Origin: Oceanospirillales bacterium
Lineage (GTDB): Bacteria > Pseudomonadota > Gammaproteobacteria > Pseudomonadales > Balneatricaceae
DNA length: 64,000 nucleotides
Assembly: GCA_018223185.1 (NCBI GenBank)
Contig: JAAEYW010000001.1
Location: 248,001 to 312,000 of the forward strand
Direction: 5' to 3'
Shown: piece by piece, positions 36,304-45,419 of the stretch
Layout of the letters: every line of letters begins with the position of its first letter
Numbering within the stretch: the first letter of the stretch is position 1
Position numbers and translations under genes: made by a program
Notes under the pieces: model-generated
The model's input: only the letters and a program-made list of their open reading frames with translations
The model's database searches: none
Told to the model about the DNA's origin: nothing

Positions 36304-36900
36304 TCAGCCCAGGCCCAGTTTAATGCCCAGAAGTACCAGTCCGCCACCGATCAGTCTTTCGATTCTTACCCGTACCCGTTTAAGCCAGTGCTGAATGGCG
36401 GGGCGGCTGAGTAGCATGATAATCAGACTCAGCCAGCTCAGCTCGACAAGCATTGGTGTGACACAGTATAAAAACTGCATTGCAGTACTTTGAACCTCTG
36501 CCACGACGTGACTGAATATAGCCACAAACATAATCAGAATTTTCGGGTTAAACAGGCTGACCATCATTCCGGCGATAAACGGATGCCCACTGTTTTTCCC
36601 GGAATGTTCTGTTTGCGTGTCGGGTCGGGTTGCCAGATATACAACACCCAGATAGATCAGATAAGCACTGCCAAGCCAGCGGATCGCTGTATAAAGCGCA
36701 GGGATGCTTTCAATCAGGGCTGCCAGTCCAATCACCGAAAGAATGACGTGAATTGTCAGCGCGGTTGTCAGCCCAAGGGCTGTGATAAACCCGCTGCGCC
36801 GTGAGCCTTGCAGGGTGTTGCGTAAAATAATTGCGGTATTCGCCCCCGGAAGCATCGCTCCCAGCAGCATCACCCCGGCGAAGATCAGCCATTCAGTCAT
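36304..36900 (-). CDS. LysE/RhtB-family amino acid exporter
   Basis: The protein has 198 residues and about six membrane segments. MLPGANTAIILRNTLQGSRRSG is the typical start of the family (GPGP/N-loop region), and ISLFNPKILIMFVAIF-like sequence (SLFNPKILIMFVAIFSH) matches the conserved NPK motif. It lies downstream of a LysR gene on the same strand. The substrate is not predictable. Confidence 0.85.
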   Translation of the reverse strand: MTEWLIFAGVMLLGAMLPGANTAIILRNTLQGSRRSGFITALGLTTALTIHVILSVIGLAALIESIPALYTAIRWLGSAYLIYLGVVYLATRPDTQTEHSGKNSGHPFIAGMMVSLFNPKILIMFVAIFSHVVAEVQSTAMQFLYCVTPMLVELSWLSLIIMLLSRPAIQHWLKRVRVRIERLIGGGLVLLGIKLGLG

Positions 36901-37041
36901 CAGATTGTTCCATCGGTTAATGGCGTGGATTTTAGGGGCGAGGCCGGGGATAAGCGAATACCGATTCTGGATAAAGGTTATCAGTTTTAGTTATGACTTG
37001 GTGTGAAGGTTGAAGCAGCGGTTCTTCGGCTGGGTGGATAA

Positions 37042-37944
37042 CTATCCGGCCAGGCTGTGCAGCATCCGTTCCCGCAAATAGCGGTGAGCCGGATCACCCT
37101 GAAGCCGCTGGTGCCAGATCAGATAATAGTTGCTGGCGGGAATTGTCAGTTGTTCCGGCAGCGCTTTGACAATAAGCCCGTATACCGGACCAAGCTGAAG
37201 TGCGATGCGGGTGGGCAGAGTCAGGATATAACTGGCGCGGCTGGTTATCGCCATCGCTGAGTGGATAAAGGGGACTGTCAGTTTCATCTTTCGCTGCTGG
37301 TTCAGCTGATTCAGCGCCTCATCAACCGCGCGAATCTTATCGCCGCCAGCACTGATGCCTATGTGTTCAGCACCGATATAGTCTGACAGTGATAATGTCT
37401 GCTCAGCCAGCGGGTGGTTCTGGTTTATCAGGCAACTATAACTATCACTGCCAAGCTGTTTACCGTAGATATCATCGGGCACCGTATCCAGGATGCAGGC
37501 AGCCAGATCCATCCGGCCCTGGCGCAGGCTTTCCATCATTCCTGAGTGCCACAGATGAAAGTGCAGGCTGATCCCGGGGGCGTCCTGTTGCAGTTCAGCC
37601 ATCAGCGGCGGCAGCAGGTCGTGGGTGATAAAGTCGGTGGTGGCTATATTGAATTCACCGATATAACCCGCCGGTTCAAACTGCCCGGTGGTCAGCAGGC
37701 TTTCAAGGTGGTTGAGTGCTTCGGGAAGCTCACGCCAGAGCTGTTCTCCCCGGGGCGTCAGGTGCATAGTGTTACCCACCCGAACCATCAGCTGATCGCT
37801 GAAGATCTCCCGCAGTTGGCTCAGGTTCCGGCTCATGGCCGGTTGACTGATATGCTGGGCAGCGGCAGCGGCTGTGACACTTTTGCTGTGCAAAAGATAG
37901 TACAGTGATATCAGCAGATTGAGATTGATTCGGGCCAGTTCCAT
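37042..37944 (-). CDS. LysR-family regulator
   Basis: The protein has 300 residues. The N-terminal HTH INLNLLISLYYLLHSKSVTA, then QHISQPAMSRNLSQLR, and the effector domain are complete. It belongs to the same subgroup as the regulator at 33141. It lies 141 bp upstream of lysE on the same strand and is divergent from ppiC. The target is unknown; the LysE exporter is the best guess. Confidence 0.87.
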   Translation of the reverse strand: MELARINLNLLISLYYLLHSKSVTAAAAAQHISQPAMSRNLSQLREIFSDQLMVRVGNTMHLTPRGEQLWRELPEALNHLESLLTTGQFEPAGYIGEFNIATTDFITHDLLPPLMAELQQDAPGISLHFHLWHSGMMESLRQGRMDLAACILDTVPDDIYGKQLGSDSYSCLINQNHPLAEQTLSLSDYIGAEHIGISAGGDKIRAVDEALNQLNQQRKMKLTVPFIHSAMAITSRASYILTLPTRIALQLGPVYGLIVKALPEQLTIPASNYYLIWHQRLQGDPAHRYLRERMLHSLAG

Positions 37945-38056
37945 TGGGCAAGCATATCAGTATTACTGATAACGTCAATCGTCGCTCAGGGGTTGCAGAG
38001 GATACTGAAAAAAGGGATCCTGTGCGGACTATCAATTGAACTATAGGATTTTATTT

Positions 38057-38338
38057 ATGGCACGCGCAACGGCCCGACATATTCTGGTAAGCAGTGAGAC
38101 TCAGTGCGCTGATCTGAAATCACAAATTGAGGCGGGCGCTGAATTCGCTGACCTGGCTAAAAAGCACTCCAGCTGCCCATCCGGCGCACAGGGTGGTGAT
38201 CTGGGCAGCTTTGGTCCCGGTCAGATGGTTGCTGAGTTTGATAAAGTTGTGTTCTCAGCACCTGTCGGTGAAGTGCAGGGACCTGTCCGTACTCAGTTCG
38301 GCTATCATCTGCTGGAAGTCACCAGCCGCGAAGACTAA
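38057..38338 (+). CDS. ppiC: Parvulin-type peptidyl-prolyl isomerase
   Basis: ATG 38057 with AGGA upstream gives 93 residues, the size of E. coli Ppi[43 protein letters not shown] and [10 protein letters not shown] are the conserved parvulin motifs. It is a cytosolic single-domain isomerase. Its stop overlaps the stop of the convergent ChaN gene. Confidence 0.94.
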   Translation: MARATARHILVSSETQCADLKSQIEAGAEFADLAKKHSSCPSGAQGGDLGSFGPGQMVAEFDKVVFSAPVGEVQGPVRTQFGYHLLEVTSRED

Positions 38339-39342
38339 TCGTCTTTCTTATGAGACTGCTGTTGCAATGCTGCGCAGTAGTCTTGTTCCTCTGATCTGGA
38401 TGTAAACCAGACATAATCGGCAACATCAGCGTTATGCTTAACAGCCTCCTGAACGGTTTTGATTGCATCATCGGTCTCGGCCAGTAGGATTGAGACAACC
38501 GCGTCAGAGGTGAGCTTTTGCAGATGCTGCGCTACCCCGGTGTCTTTTCTTGCATGGTATGCCCCGGTTATCAGAATCGCCTGCATCTGTTCATCCAGTA
38601 GATGGCTTAATGCATATGCCATGCTGGCATCCCGGCTGATCTGAATATCAGTCATAGGCCCCATTTTATCTATCGGCATAGTCCTGCAGTGGCTTTCATA
38701 GACCTGTTGCTGAATTGTTGATCGGATGCTTTCTGGAATCTCACTGACTGTACTCAGGCGTGGCTGGTGCGGCACTCCGCTCTGGTAAATCTGCATCAAT
38801 ACCGGTTTGCTCAGGTTGCCTGTTCTGAGCTGGTTGCTATCTTTCAGGGCAGCGATGATCAGCGGGCCATAATCCTGCCAGGGCCAGTTACGATCATTCC
38901 AGTTCAGCTGTTCGCGGATTCGCGTGTCTCGGCTTTCGCCGGATAATGCGTTTATATTTCCGCTCTGTTGTTCATCCAGCATCTCCAGCACCAGTCTTGT
39001 CCTGGGACCGTTCTGAAGGGCCTGCAGCAGTTGTAGCTCACGTAAGTGGTGTTCAGGGTTGTCGTGCTTCTCTCCGACAAGAATAAAACGGCTTTGACGC
39101 AGTTTTTCGAGGAGTTCAGTCTGGCTGATCTGTTTGCCCGTGGCGATGGAGAGAATTTTACCCTTGAGAGGGTGGGTTTCAGTTGGTATTGAGCGCGTTA
39201 TCTGCTGCCCGGAGTCTCCGTCATTGTTGGGCTGATTTATCTGAGGGGTTTTGGCAATATGATAACACCCGCTGCTTAAGAGTATTAAATTGACCAGAAT
39301 CAGGATAAATAGCCGGTTGAGAGTCCGTTCTTTTAGCTGCAT
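38335..39342 (-). CDS. ChaN-family lipoprotein
   Basis: I start at ATG 39342, giving 335 residues; the frame upstream of it overlaps a plus-strand gene and is not real. [16 protein letters not shown] is a lipoprotein signal with Cys at about residue 26. [24 protein letters not shown] and [19 protein letters not shown] carry the conserved GExH and GxxHxR elements of the PF04187-type (haem-binding uptake, Tiki superfamily) domain. An iron or haem role is known for Campylobacter ChaN only. Confidence 0.85.
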   Translation of the reverse strand: MQLKERTLNRLFILILVNLILLSSGCYHIAKTPQINQPNNDGDSGQQITRSIPTETHPLKGKILSIATGKQISQTELLEKLRQSRFILVGEKHDNPEHHLRELQLLQALQNGPRTRLVLEMLDEQQSGNINALSGESRDTRIREQLNWNDRNWPWQDYGPLIIAALKDSNQLRTGNLSKPVLMQIYQSGVPHQPRLSTVSEIPESIRSTIQQQVYESHCRTMPIDKMGPMTDIQISRDASMAYALSHLLDEQMQAILITGAYHARKDTGVAQHLQKLTSDAVVSILLAETDDAIKTVQEAVKHNADVADYVWFTSRSEEQDYCAALQQQSHKKDD

Positions 39343-39417
39343 TGTAATCTGCCCCTTTTCAGTTGCTGAGTGCTGGGGTAACGTAATAGAAAATAGAGTG
39401 CGAAGGAGAAACATATC

Positions 39418-39654
39418 ATGAAACCGGGAATTAAAGTTAGCATCCGTAAAAAAGGTGAGCGGGACGCTGGTGTGGATGCGCAGATGCAGCAGCGGATTGA
39501 TGAGGCGGTGCATTTTGTGCAGGGGCTGCGTAAGAAGGGAGACAATGTAAAGCAGATGATGGAAAAGCTTAATGAGCATGACCATAAACATCCTGACGGT
39601 AGCGACTGGAGCTATGATTCACTGCACGACTTTATCGCAGAACATCATATTTAA
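39418..39654 (+). CDS. Small protein of unknown function (78 residues)
   Basis: GAAGGAGA lies 6-7 bases before ATG 39418, a strong ribosome-binding site. The protein is charged and soluble: basic start (MKPGIKVSIRKKGERDAG), a helical middle (QRIDEAVHFVQGLRKKGDNV) and a His/Asp-rich end (NEHDHKHPDGSDW). I do not recognise the family. It is divergent from chaN across 75 bp. Confidence 0.7.
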   Translation: MKPGIKVSIRKKGERDAGVDAQMQQRIDEAVHFVQGLRKKGDNVKQMMEKLNEHDHKHPDGSDWSYDSLHDFIAEHHI

Positions 39655-39670
39655 GGTTATTGCAGGTCAC

Positions 39671-40102
39671 TTATTGCAGCTGCCCGATGGCGGGGAAATC
39701 TGCCGCGTGTAGCCTGATCCATTCAACGGCCGCCTGTTCATCTGAGAGTTGGCGGCCACTCCGAAGTTGCTTCAGCCGGTAGCTTTCAATCTGGCAGATC
39801 TGCTCTATCATTCTGACACTGTAGGCCTGATCCGGGTCATCGAAACCGATTCCAAGAATAAAACCAGACTGTTCCTGCTGGCACCAGATGACATGACCGG
39901 ACGCTGACAGGCCGGGGAGCGAAAGCCTGATGCTGATGTCGATTGCGGAACCCGGTGTTATATACGCATCTGAAAAGCAGCTTAGCCCTCCAGGACTGAA
40001 ATCTCTGTTGAGCTGCCTGTGCAGATTGAAAGGCTGAGACTCTTGTTTGGTACAAAGCAGGATTGGAATCTCTGCCGGGTGACGTAAGTAGTGTTCAGGC
40101 AT
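39671..40102 (-). CDS. PilZ-domain-like protein
   Basis: The protein has 143 residues. RHPAEIPI near the N-terminus stands in place of the RxxxR arm. NRDFSPGGLSCFSDAYITPG matches the D/NxSxxG c-di-GMP motif, followed by a beta-barrel (GHVIWCQQEQSGFILGIGF) and a C-terminal helix. With RHPAE only one arginine of the RxxxR pair is evident, so cyclic-di-GMP binding is likely but uncertain. Confidence 0.78.
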   Translation of the reverse strand: MPEHYLRHPAEIPILLCTKQESQPFNLHRQLNRDFSPGGLSCFSDAYITPGSAIDISIRLSLPGLSASGHVIWCQQEQSGFILGIGFDDPDQAYSVRMIEQICQIESYRLKQLRSGRQLSDEQAAVEWIRLHAADFPAIGQLQ

Positions 40103-40571
40103 GGTGCACCTCGAAGCCGATCGTAAAACCTGCCGGAGCTTGCGTAATCCCTAACTAAACTGATTCAGGCCTCCCTGACTATTAGCCATGTTATCGGCGT
40201 ATGCTCCGCAGTATTTAGTGTCTTATCTGAAACCATTCTTATGCGATCGGCCTGACTCTCAGCTGAACCGTTTGCACCGCTTTTATTTCGCTGAGGTAGT
40301 GTTCCGTAATAGCCGGATATTTTGCTTCTGTTTCAGTATCTGTCAGTTGATTAAGACGCAGGAGTATCCGGGGTCAGCCCATAGTTGTAGTACGCAGAGT
40401 CTTTGTCAAAAATGTCATTTAGTTTGATATATATGGCATTTTTTAAGGTTGAAAAGGGTGCTGGTTGGTTTGTTTATTTATTTTAAATGTATGATATTTA
40501 ATGATTTTATTGAGTTGGCCCTGTTCCTGCTATGTAAGGTGTAACGCAAAAACATATCTGGAGAGTTACTC
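40103..40571. other. 469-bp intergenic region
   Basis: I see no gene on either strand. A hairpin AAAAATGTCAT (40408-40418) / ATGGCATTTTT (40433-40443), followed by T residues, could be a terminator. It has no obvious upstream gene. Confidence 0.4.
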
Positions 40572-40694
40572 ATGGTACATGAAGAGCAAGGTGTTGAGGT
40601 TATTGGTATTGTTTCAACTGTTCTGATGGTGGTGGTCGGTCTGGTGATCGGTATATCGCCCATGCTGGTGCATTTAGGTATGCTGATTTCCTGA
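40572..40694 (+). CDS. 40-residue single-pass membrane protein
   Basis: ATG 40572 follows GGAGAG by 7 bases. The translation is an acidic start (MVHEEQGVEV) followed by one long hydrophobic helix with IGIVSTVLMVVVGLVIGISP and a short tail ending MLIS. A clear terminator 55 bp downstream (40749) makes this a complete small transcription unit. It resembles small subunits of membrane complexes in general form only; I cannot name it. Confidence 0.55.
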   Translation: MVHEEQGVEVIGIVSTVLMVVVGLVIGISPMLVHLGMLIS

Positions 40695-40748
40695 TCTTTT
40701 TTAAAGCTGGCAGGTCAGGCTCTCTTTCTGCAATCACTCAATTCTTCC

Positions 40749-40771
40749 GGGGATGCACAATCCCCTTTTTT
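40749..40771 (+). terminator. Terminator after the 40-residue membrane protein gene
   Basis: GGGGAT (40749-40754) pairs with ATCCCC (40760-40765) around a 5-nt loop and is followed by six T residues. Confidence 0.85.
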
Positions 40772-40777
40772 ATAGTA

Positions 40778-40801
40778 AATTACGTAACCGGTTACGTAAT
40801 T
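40778..40801. promoter_or_regulatory. 24-bp perfect palindrome, probable MarR operator
   Basis: AATTACGTAACC (40778-40789) is followed directly by its exact reverse complement (40790-40801). It lies 38 bp before the MarR-GNAT start, the expected place for autoregulation. Perfect palindromes of this length are characteristic of MarR-type sites. Confidence 0.75.
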
Positions 40802-40839
40802 GGTTTTTTTTGTTGTCTTGATCGTCAGGGTTGGGTTAT

Positions 40840-41811
40840 ATGGATTACATGAAAAGTTTTGGCAGCCTGTCACTGGGAAGCCGGTTGAAACGGTTGTCAG
40901 ATCGTCTGGTTCACGATGTTATTCGTCTGTATCAGAGCCAGGGCATAGAGCTGAACCCGACTTTTTTTCCGTTGTTTAATATGCTCCATCAGCAGGGTGC
41001 GATGACGGTGACTGATGCGGCTGAAAGGCTGGGTGTCACACATCCGGCTATCAGCAAGATCGCCCGAAAAATGCAACAGGAGGAATGGCTGAGTAAAACC
41101 GCTGATCCTGCCGATGAAAGGCGCCAGTTGCTGGCATTAACACTGAAGAGTAAGCGGTTGTTGGAACGGATTGCACCGGTCTGGGCGGCGATTCAGGCGC
41201 AGCTTGATGCGCTGATAAGCTCTCAGCGGCATCCTCTCCTGGAGTCACTCGCAGAGTTTGAGGCTTTGCTGCAAGAGCAAGGGTTTTATACGCCGGTAGT
41301 ACAACAGCTTGAGCGTCGTAATGAGGGGCAGCAGATCGTGATTCAGGGATGGAATGCTGAACTGCGGGCGGACTTCCGGCGTTTGAATATGGCCTGGCTG
41401 AACCGCTATTTTGACGGCGAGCTGACAGAAAGGGACCAGGAAGCGCTGAATAATCCTGAGGGATATTATCTTGCCCGGGGAGGCTATATCTGGTTTGCCC
41501 GTAACCCTGCAGATAATCAGGTGGTTGGCTGCGTGGCGCTGGCCAGGCATGCCAATGATCGTTTTGAAATTGCAAAAATGGGCGTAGATGAGGCCTGGCA
41601 AACCGTTGGTGTCGGGCGTCGCTTGCTGATGGCTGCGCTGGATAAAGCGCGGGAGATAGGTGCCTCTGAAGTGTTTCTTGAAAGTTCGGGTAAGCTTGAG
41701 CGGGCGCTGCAGTTATATCGGAACCTGGGATTCAGACAGGTGCCTCATCCCCAAGGTTCCTCCTACTATGAACGGGCTGATATTTATATGACACTGAGTT
41801 TGAAGCCATGA
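40840..41811 (+). CDS. MarR-GNAT fusion protein
   Basis: ATG 40840 gives 323 residues; a TTG at 40831 is an alternative. Residues 1-150 are a MarR winged HTH (TVTDAAERLGVTHPAISKIARKM and ADPADERRQLLALT). Residues 165-323 are a GNAT acetyltransferase with GVDEAWQTVGVGRRLLMAALDKA as the acetyl-CoA loop and YRNLGFRQV. Fusions of this kind are known. The target may be an amino acid exported by the coupled AzlCD (inference). Its stop overlaps the azlC start as ATGA. Confidence 0.9.
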   Translation: MDYMKSFGSLSLGSRLKRLSDRLVHDVIRLYQSQGIELNPTFFPLFNMLHQQGAMTVTDAAERLGVTHPAISKIARKMQQEEWLSKTADPADERRQLLALTLKSKRLLERIAPVWAAIQAQLDALISSQRHPLLESLAEFEALLQEQGFYTPVVQQLERRNEGQQIVIQGWNAELRADFRRLNMAWLNRYFDGELTERDQEALNNPEGYYLARGGYIWFARNPADNQVVGCVALARHANDRFEIAKMGVDEAWQTVGVGRRLLMAALDKAREIGASEVFLESSGKLERALQLYRNLGFRQVPHPQGSSYYERADIYMTLSLKP

Positions 41812-42560
41812 GTTGCACAGCTATCGGCCAGGACAGCCGTTCTATCAAACGCCGGGAGATGCTGGATGGTGCCCGAGCGACCCTGCCATTAATTATCGGC
41901 GCTGTCCCTTTTGGGATTATCTTTGGCACCCTTGCCGGGCCAAGCGGTTTATCGCCACTGGGTGCGCTGGCGATGTCGGTGTTTGTTTACGCCGGTTCTG
42001 CACAGTTTATCGCGCTCGGGTTGCTGGCAGCAGGGGCTGCGGTTCCTGTGATTATAGCGACCACCTTTGTGGTCAACCTGCGTCATATTCTCTATGCGGC
42101 TAACCTGGTACCTAAAGTCGGTCATCTGCCGCATCGCTGGCGGATAATGATGGCGTTCGGGCTGACCGATGAAACCTTTGCGGCGGTCAGCAACCGTTTT
42201 CTGCTGCAGGAAAACACCGATTATGCTCACTGGTTTTATCTGGGATCAATGCTGGCGATGTATGGTAACTGGGTTCTCTGCACCGGTTTAGGGATCGCTC
42301 TGGGTGAGCTGTTCCCTGATATGACCGACTGGGGACTGGATTTTGCTATGTCGGTCACCTTTATCGGGATGGTGGTTCCCTACCTGAAGAGTAAGCCTAT
42401 GTGGGGGGCGGTTATTGTGTCTGGTGCCATTGCAATGGCAACCATCGCTATGCCTCATAAGCTGGGCCTGATGGTGGCTGCGCTGTGTGGGATTGCCACG
42501 GGTTTATCGCTGCATCTGTTGCTAAAGCGCCAGTTAGCCCGGGAGGCGGCCCATGACTGA
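41808..42560 (+). CDS. azlC: AzlC-family branched-chain amino acid exporter, large subunit
   Basis: The 250-residue membrane protein has GARATLPLIIGAVPFGIIFG and MSVFVYAGSAQFIALGLL, the conserved first helices of AzlC/YgaZ. NLRHILYAAN is also diagnostic. It overlaps the MarR-GNAT gene by 4 bases and azlD by 8 bases, so the three are translationally coupled. Confidence 0.93.
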   Translation: MSCTAIGQDSRSIKRREMLDGARATLPLIIGAVPFGIIFGTLAGPSGLSPLGALAMSVFVYAGSAQFIALGLLAAGAAVPVIIATTFVVNLRHILYAANLVPKVGHLPHRWRIMMAFGLTDETFAAVSNRFLLQENTDYAHWFYLGSMLAMYGNWVLCTGLGIALGELFPDMTDWGLDFAMSVTFIGMVVPYLKSKPMWGAVIVSGAIAMATIAMPHKLGLMVAALCGIATGLSLHLLLKRQLAREAAHD

Positions 42561-42873
42561 GTTGCTTCTGATTCCGGGTATGTTTCTGGTGACCTTCAGT
42601 GTTCGCTATCTGTTGTTCGGCGTTGCGGGAAAGGTGCGCTTTCCCCCCTGGCTGACGAGTGCCCTGAACTTTGTTCCTCCGGCCGTGCTGACAGCGATTA
42701 TTGTACCTGCGCTGCTGCTCCCCCGGGGCGAGTTATGGTTGCAAGCGGATAATCCATGGCTGTTATCCGGAGTATTTGCTGCCCTGGTCTCTTTCTGGCG
42801 CAGGGATCTGCTGACCACGATTGTTACGGGGATGTTGTTCTTTATGCTGTTAAGGTTTGGTTTCGGTTTATAA
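42553..42873 (+). CDS. azlD: AzlD-family exporter subunit
   Basis: The 106-residue protein has four hydrophobic segments. LIPGMFLVTFSVRYLLF and LNFVPPAVLTAIIVPALL are typical AzlD/YgaH motifs. It forms the heterodimeric exporter with AzlC. Confidence 0.92.
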   Translation: MTELLLIPGMFLVTFSVRYLLFGVAGKVRFPPWLTSALNFVPPAVLTAIIVPALLLPRGELWLQADNPWLLSGVFAALVSFWRRDLLTTIVTGMLFFMLLRFGFGL

Positions 42874-42892
42874 CGCCTCTTTTATCTAACGC

Positions 42893-43016
42893 ACTTTTCT
42901 GAATGGACTTTCCTGAAGGGACTTTTCTCAAAGCGTTTTTTGTTACAGTGTTTATTGATAATGCTGTCTGTGATAGCCGTTCCTTTGATAGTCGTTCCAT
43001 TGATAGATAGTCCCTG
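42893..43016. repeat. Two imperfect tandem repeat sets before hypF
   Basis: Three 14-bp units of the form ACTTTTCTGAATGG (42893-42934) are followed, 36 bp later, by 15-bp units of the form TGATAGTCGTTCCAT (42971-43000 plus a degenerate copy). They fill the azlD-hypF gap. Confidence 0.5.
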
Positions 43017-43093
43017 TGATAATTAGTGCTGTTGCCGTATACCGGATAAACTGATATCAAAGTCAGGTCAGGTGTGAGCAGAGGCGGGTTATC

Positions 43094-45400
43094 ATTATTT
43101 CAGCAATCAGTATCAGGATAGGCGGGCAGGTACAGGGGGTTGGTTTTCGTCCCTTTGTGTATAATCTTGCCCGCCGGCTTGGTCTGAACGGCACCGTTGC
43201 CAACTCTGCTGCCGGTGTGGAAATATTTGCTGAGGGCTCTGCCTCTGATCTGGTGCTGTTCCGGCAGCTGCTTGAGCAGGAACAACCGCCGATGTCTCTG
43301 ATTGATACGGTGAAGGTGAAGCCTGCAGACCCACAGCAGATGTCCGGTTTTAGTATCATTTCAAGCCGTCATGGCGCTTTGCAGGTGGGGGCGACACCCG
43401 ATGCTGCCGTCTGCCCGGATTGCCTGCTCGAGCTGTTTGATCCGGGTGACCGGCGCTATCTGTATCCTTTTATCAACTGCACCAACTGTGGTCCCCGCTA
43501 CAGTATTATCCGGGCACTGCCCTATGATCGTCATCAGACGACGATGTCAGGTTTTACGCTCTGTTCTGCCTGTGATCGTGAATACTCTGATTCCTCGGAT
43601 CGTCGTTTTCATGCTCAGCCAAATGCCTGTGCTGAATGTGGCCCCGGGCTGAGCTTTGCTGATGTGGCAGGCGAGGCCCGGGAAGGTGATCCGTTAACCG
43701 CAGCGGTGGAGCTGATTCAGCAGGGGATGATTGTTGCCGTTAAAGGGATCGGTGGATTTCATCTGCTGTGTGATGCGCGAAACCCTGCAGCGGTTGCGCG
43801 ACTGCGGCTGCGTAAGAACCGACCGGTGAAGCCCTTTGCGATGATGGGGCTGAATACTCAGTCGCTGGCTTCAATTGTGTTGCTGAACGAGGCTCGTGAA
43901 CAGCGCCTACAGTCGCAGGACGCGCCGGTTTTGCTTTGCCCGGCAAACAACGGAATTCCTGAGGGTATTGCCCCGGGATTGGCGTGGTGTGGTGTGATGC
44001 TGCCCCACACGCCATTGCACTACCTTTTGTTGCACCGTTTATGCGGCAGCCCTGCAGGAATTCGCTGGCTTAACCAGCCTCAGCCCCCTCTGCTGGTGAT
44101 GACCAGTGCTAACCGCAGTGGCAACCCTCTGGTCACTGATAATCAGCTCGCGATCACCGGGTTGCAGGGGATCGCCGATGGCTTTTTGCTGCATAACCGT
44201 GATATCCGGATCCGTTGTGATGACTCAGTGGTAAATGGATTATCGGATACGATGCCTCTGATTCGCCGGGGCCGGGGGCTGGCACCTCAGGTGATCCGTC
44301 TGCCACAGAGTGGTCCCTCAACTCTGGCGGTTGGTGCGTTTTTTAAGAACACCCTCTGTGTCACTCTGGGAGACCGTGCTTATGTCTCCCAGTATATTGG
44401 TGATCTGGATAATCCGGATTGCTGTCAGTCACTGGTTGAGATGGCCGGACACCTGACCGCTTTGCTTGGCATAGAACCAGAGCAGGTTGTATGTGATCTG
44501 CATCCTGATTTTTATAGCAGCCGTTTTGCCCGGGACTATGCACAGCAGAACGCGATCCCCCTGTACCCTGTTCAGCATCACCATGCGCATATTGCTTCGG
44601 TAATGGCTGAGCAGGGCATTACTGAACCGGTGCTGGGGCTGGCATTAGATGGCCTCGGGCTGGGTCCCGATAGCCAGTTATGGGGTGGTGAACTGCTGCT
44701 GGTGGAGGGTCACCAATACCGTCGTTTAAGCCATCTGCCTCTGCTGGCGCTGCCCGGCGGCGACCGTGCTGCCAGCGAACCGTGGCGTTCAGCGGCCGCT
44801 GTTTTACACCGTTTAGGGCGCACTGATGAGATTGCCAGCCGTTTCCGTCAGCCGGCAGCGAATACCGTGCAACAGATGCTGCAGCAGAATTTTAACTGCC
44901 CGCACACCAGCAGCAGCGGCCGTCTGTTTGATGCGGTCGCATCGCTGTTGGGAATCTGTCATATCAACAGTTTTGAGGCGGATGCTGCGATGCAGCTGGA
45001 GGCCAGTGCATACCGTTATCTGCAACGGCACTCTCTTCGGGACGAGAACCGGATGATCGATTTCAGTGAGTCCGGCCAGCCCGTGCTGGACCGGCTGCTT
45101 AATTGGATTGCCGAGACCGGCGACCCTGAACTGGGGGCGGCGCGGTTTCACCATCAGCTGATTGATGGTCTGAGTCGCTGGGTCATAGGTCAGAGTCAGA
45201 CGACTAAGGTAAAGATTGTTGTGCTGGGAGGCGGTTGTTTCCTTAATCAGTTATTGTTACAAGGGGTCACTGAAACGTTGAGGGTTGCAGGGATGACCGT
45301 CTATAGTGCCTCAGAGTTACCCTGCAATGATGCCGGTATCAGCCTTGGTCAGGCGCAGATTGCCCATTGGCTGGCGATGCAGAATAAAAACGATAAATAA
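43094..45400 (+). CDS. hypF: Carbamoyltransferase HypF (hydrogenase maturation), non-canonical start
   Basis: The frame is open from 43055 but has no ATG, GTG or TTG until GTG 43157. That GTG would cut off the acylphosphatase motif GGQVQGVGFRPFVYNLARR, whose arginine is catalytic. I therefore place the start at ATT 43094 (ATC 43091 is equally possible) with AGAGG 9 bases ahead, giving about 768 residues. Zinc-finger motifs (CPDCLLE, NCTNCGPRYSI, LCSACDREY, NACAECGP), a YrdC-like domain and a Kae1-like domain (HHHAHIASVMAEQG) are intact. HypF makes the carbamoyl group for Fe-CN ligands. Confidence 0.9.
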   Translation: MISAISIRIGGQVQGVGFRPFVYNLARRLGLNGTVANSAAGVEIFAEGSASDLVLFRQLLEQEQPPMSLIDTVKVKPADPQQMSGFSIISSRHGALQVGATPDAAVCPDCLLELFDPGDRRYLYPFINCTNCGPRYSIIRALPYDRHQTTMSGFTLCSACDREYSDSSDRRFHAQPNACAECGPGLSFADVAGEAREGDPLTAAVELIQQGMIVAVKGIGGFHLLCDARNPAAVARLRLRKNRPVKPFAMMGLNTQSLASIVLLNEAREQRLQSQDAPVLLCPANNGIPEGIAPGLAWCGVMLPHTPLHYLLLHRLCGSPAGIRWLNQPQPPLLVMTSANRSGNPLVTDNQLAITGLQGIADGFLLHNRDIRIRCDDSVVNGLSDTMPLIRRGRGLAPQVIRLPQSGPSTLAVGAFFKNTLCVTLGDRAYVSQYIGDLDNPDCCQSLVEMAGHLTALLGIEPEQVVCDLHPDFYSSRFARDYAQQNAIPLYPVQHHHAHIASVMAEQGITEPVLGLALDGLGLGPDSQLWGGELLLVEGHQYRRLSHLPLLALPGGDRAASEPWRSAAAVLHRLGRTDEIASRFRQPAANTVQQMLQQNFNCPHTSSSGRLFDAVASLLGICHINSFEADAAMQLEASAYRYLQRHSLRDENRMIDFSESGQPVLDRLLNWIAETGDPELGAARFHHQLIDGLSRWVIGQSQTTKVKIVVLGGGCFLNQLLLQGVTETLRVAGMTVYSASELPCNDAGISLGQAQIAHWLAMQNKNDK

Positions 45401-45419
45401 TCGGTAAAGGGGGTTCCCA

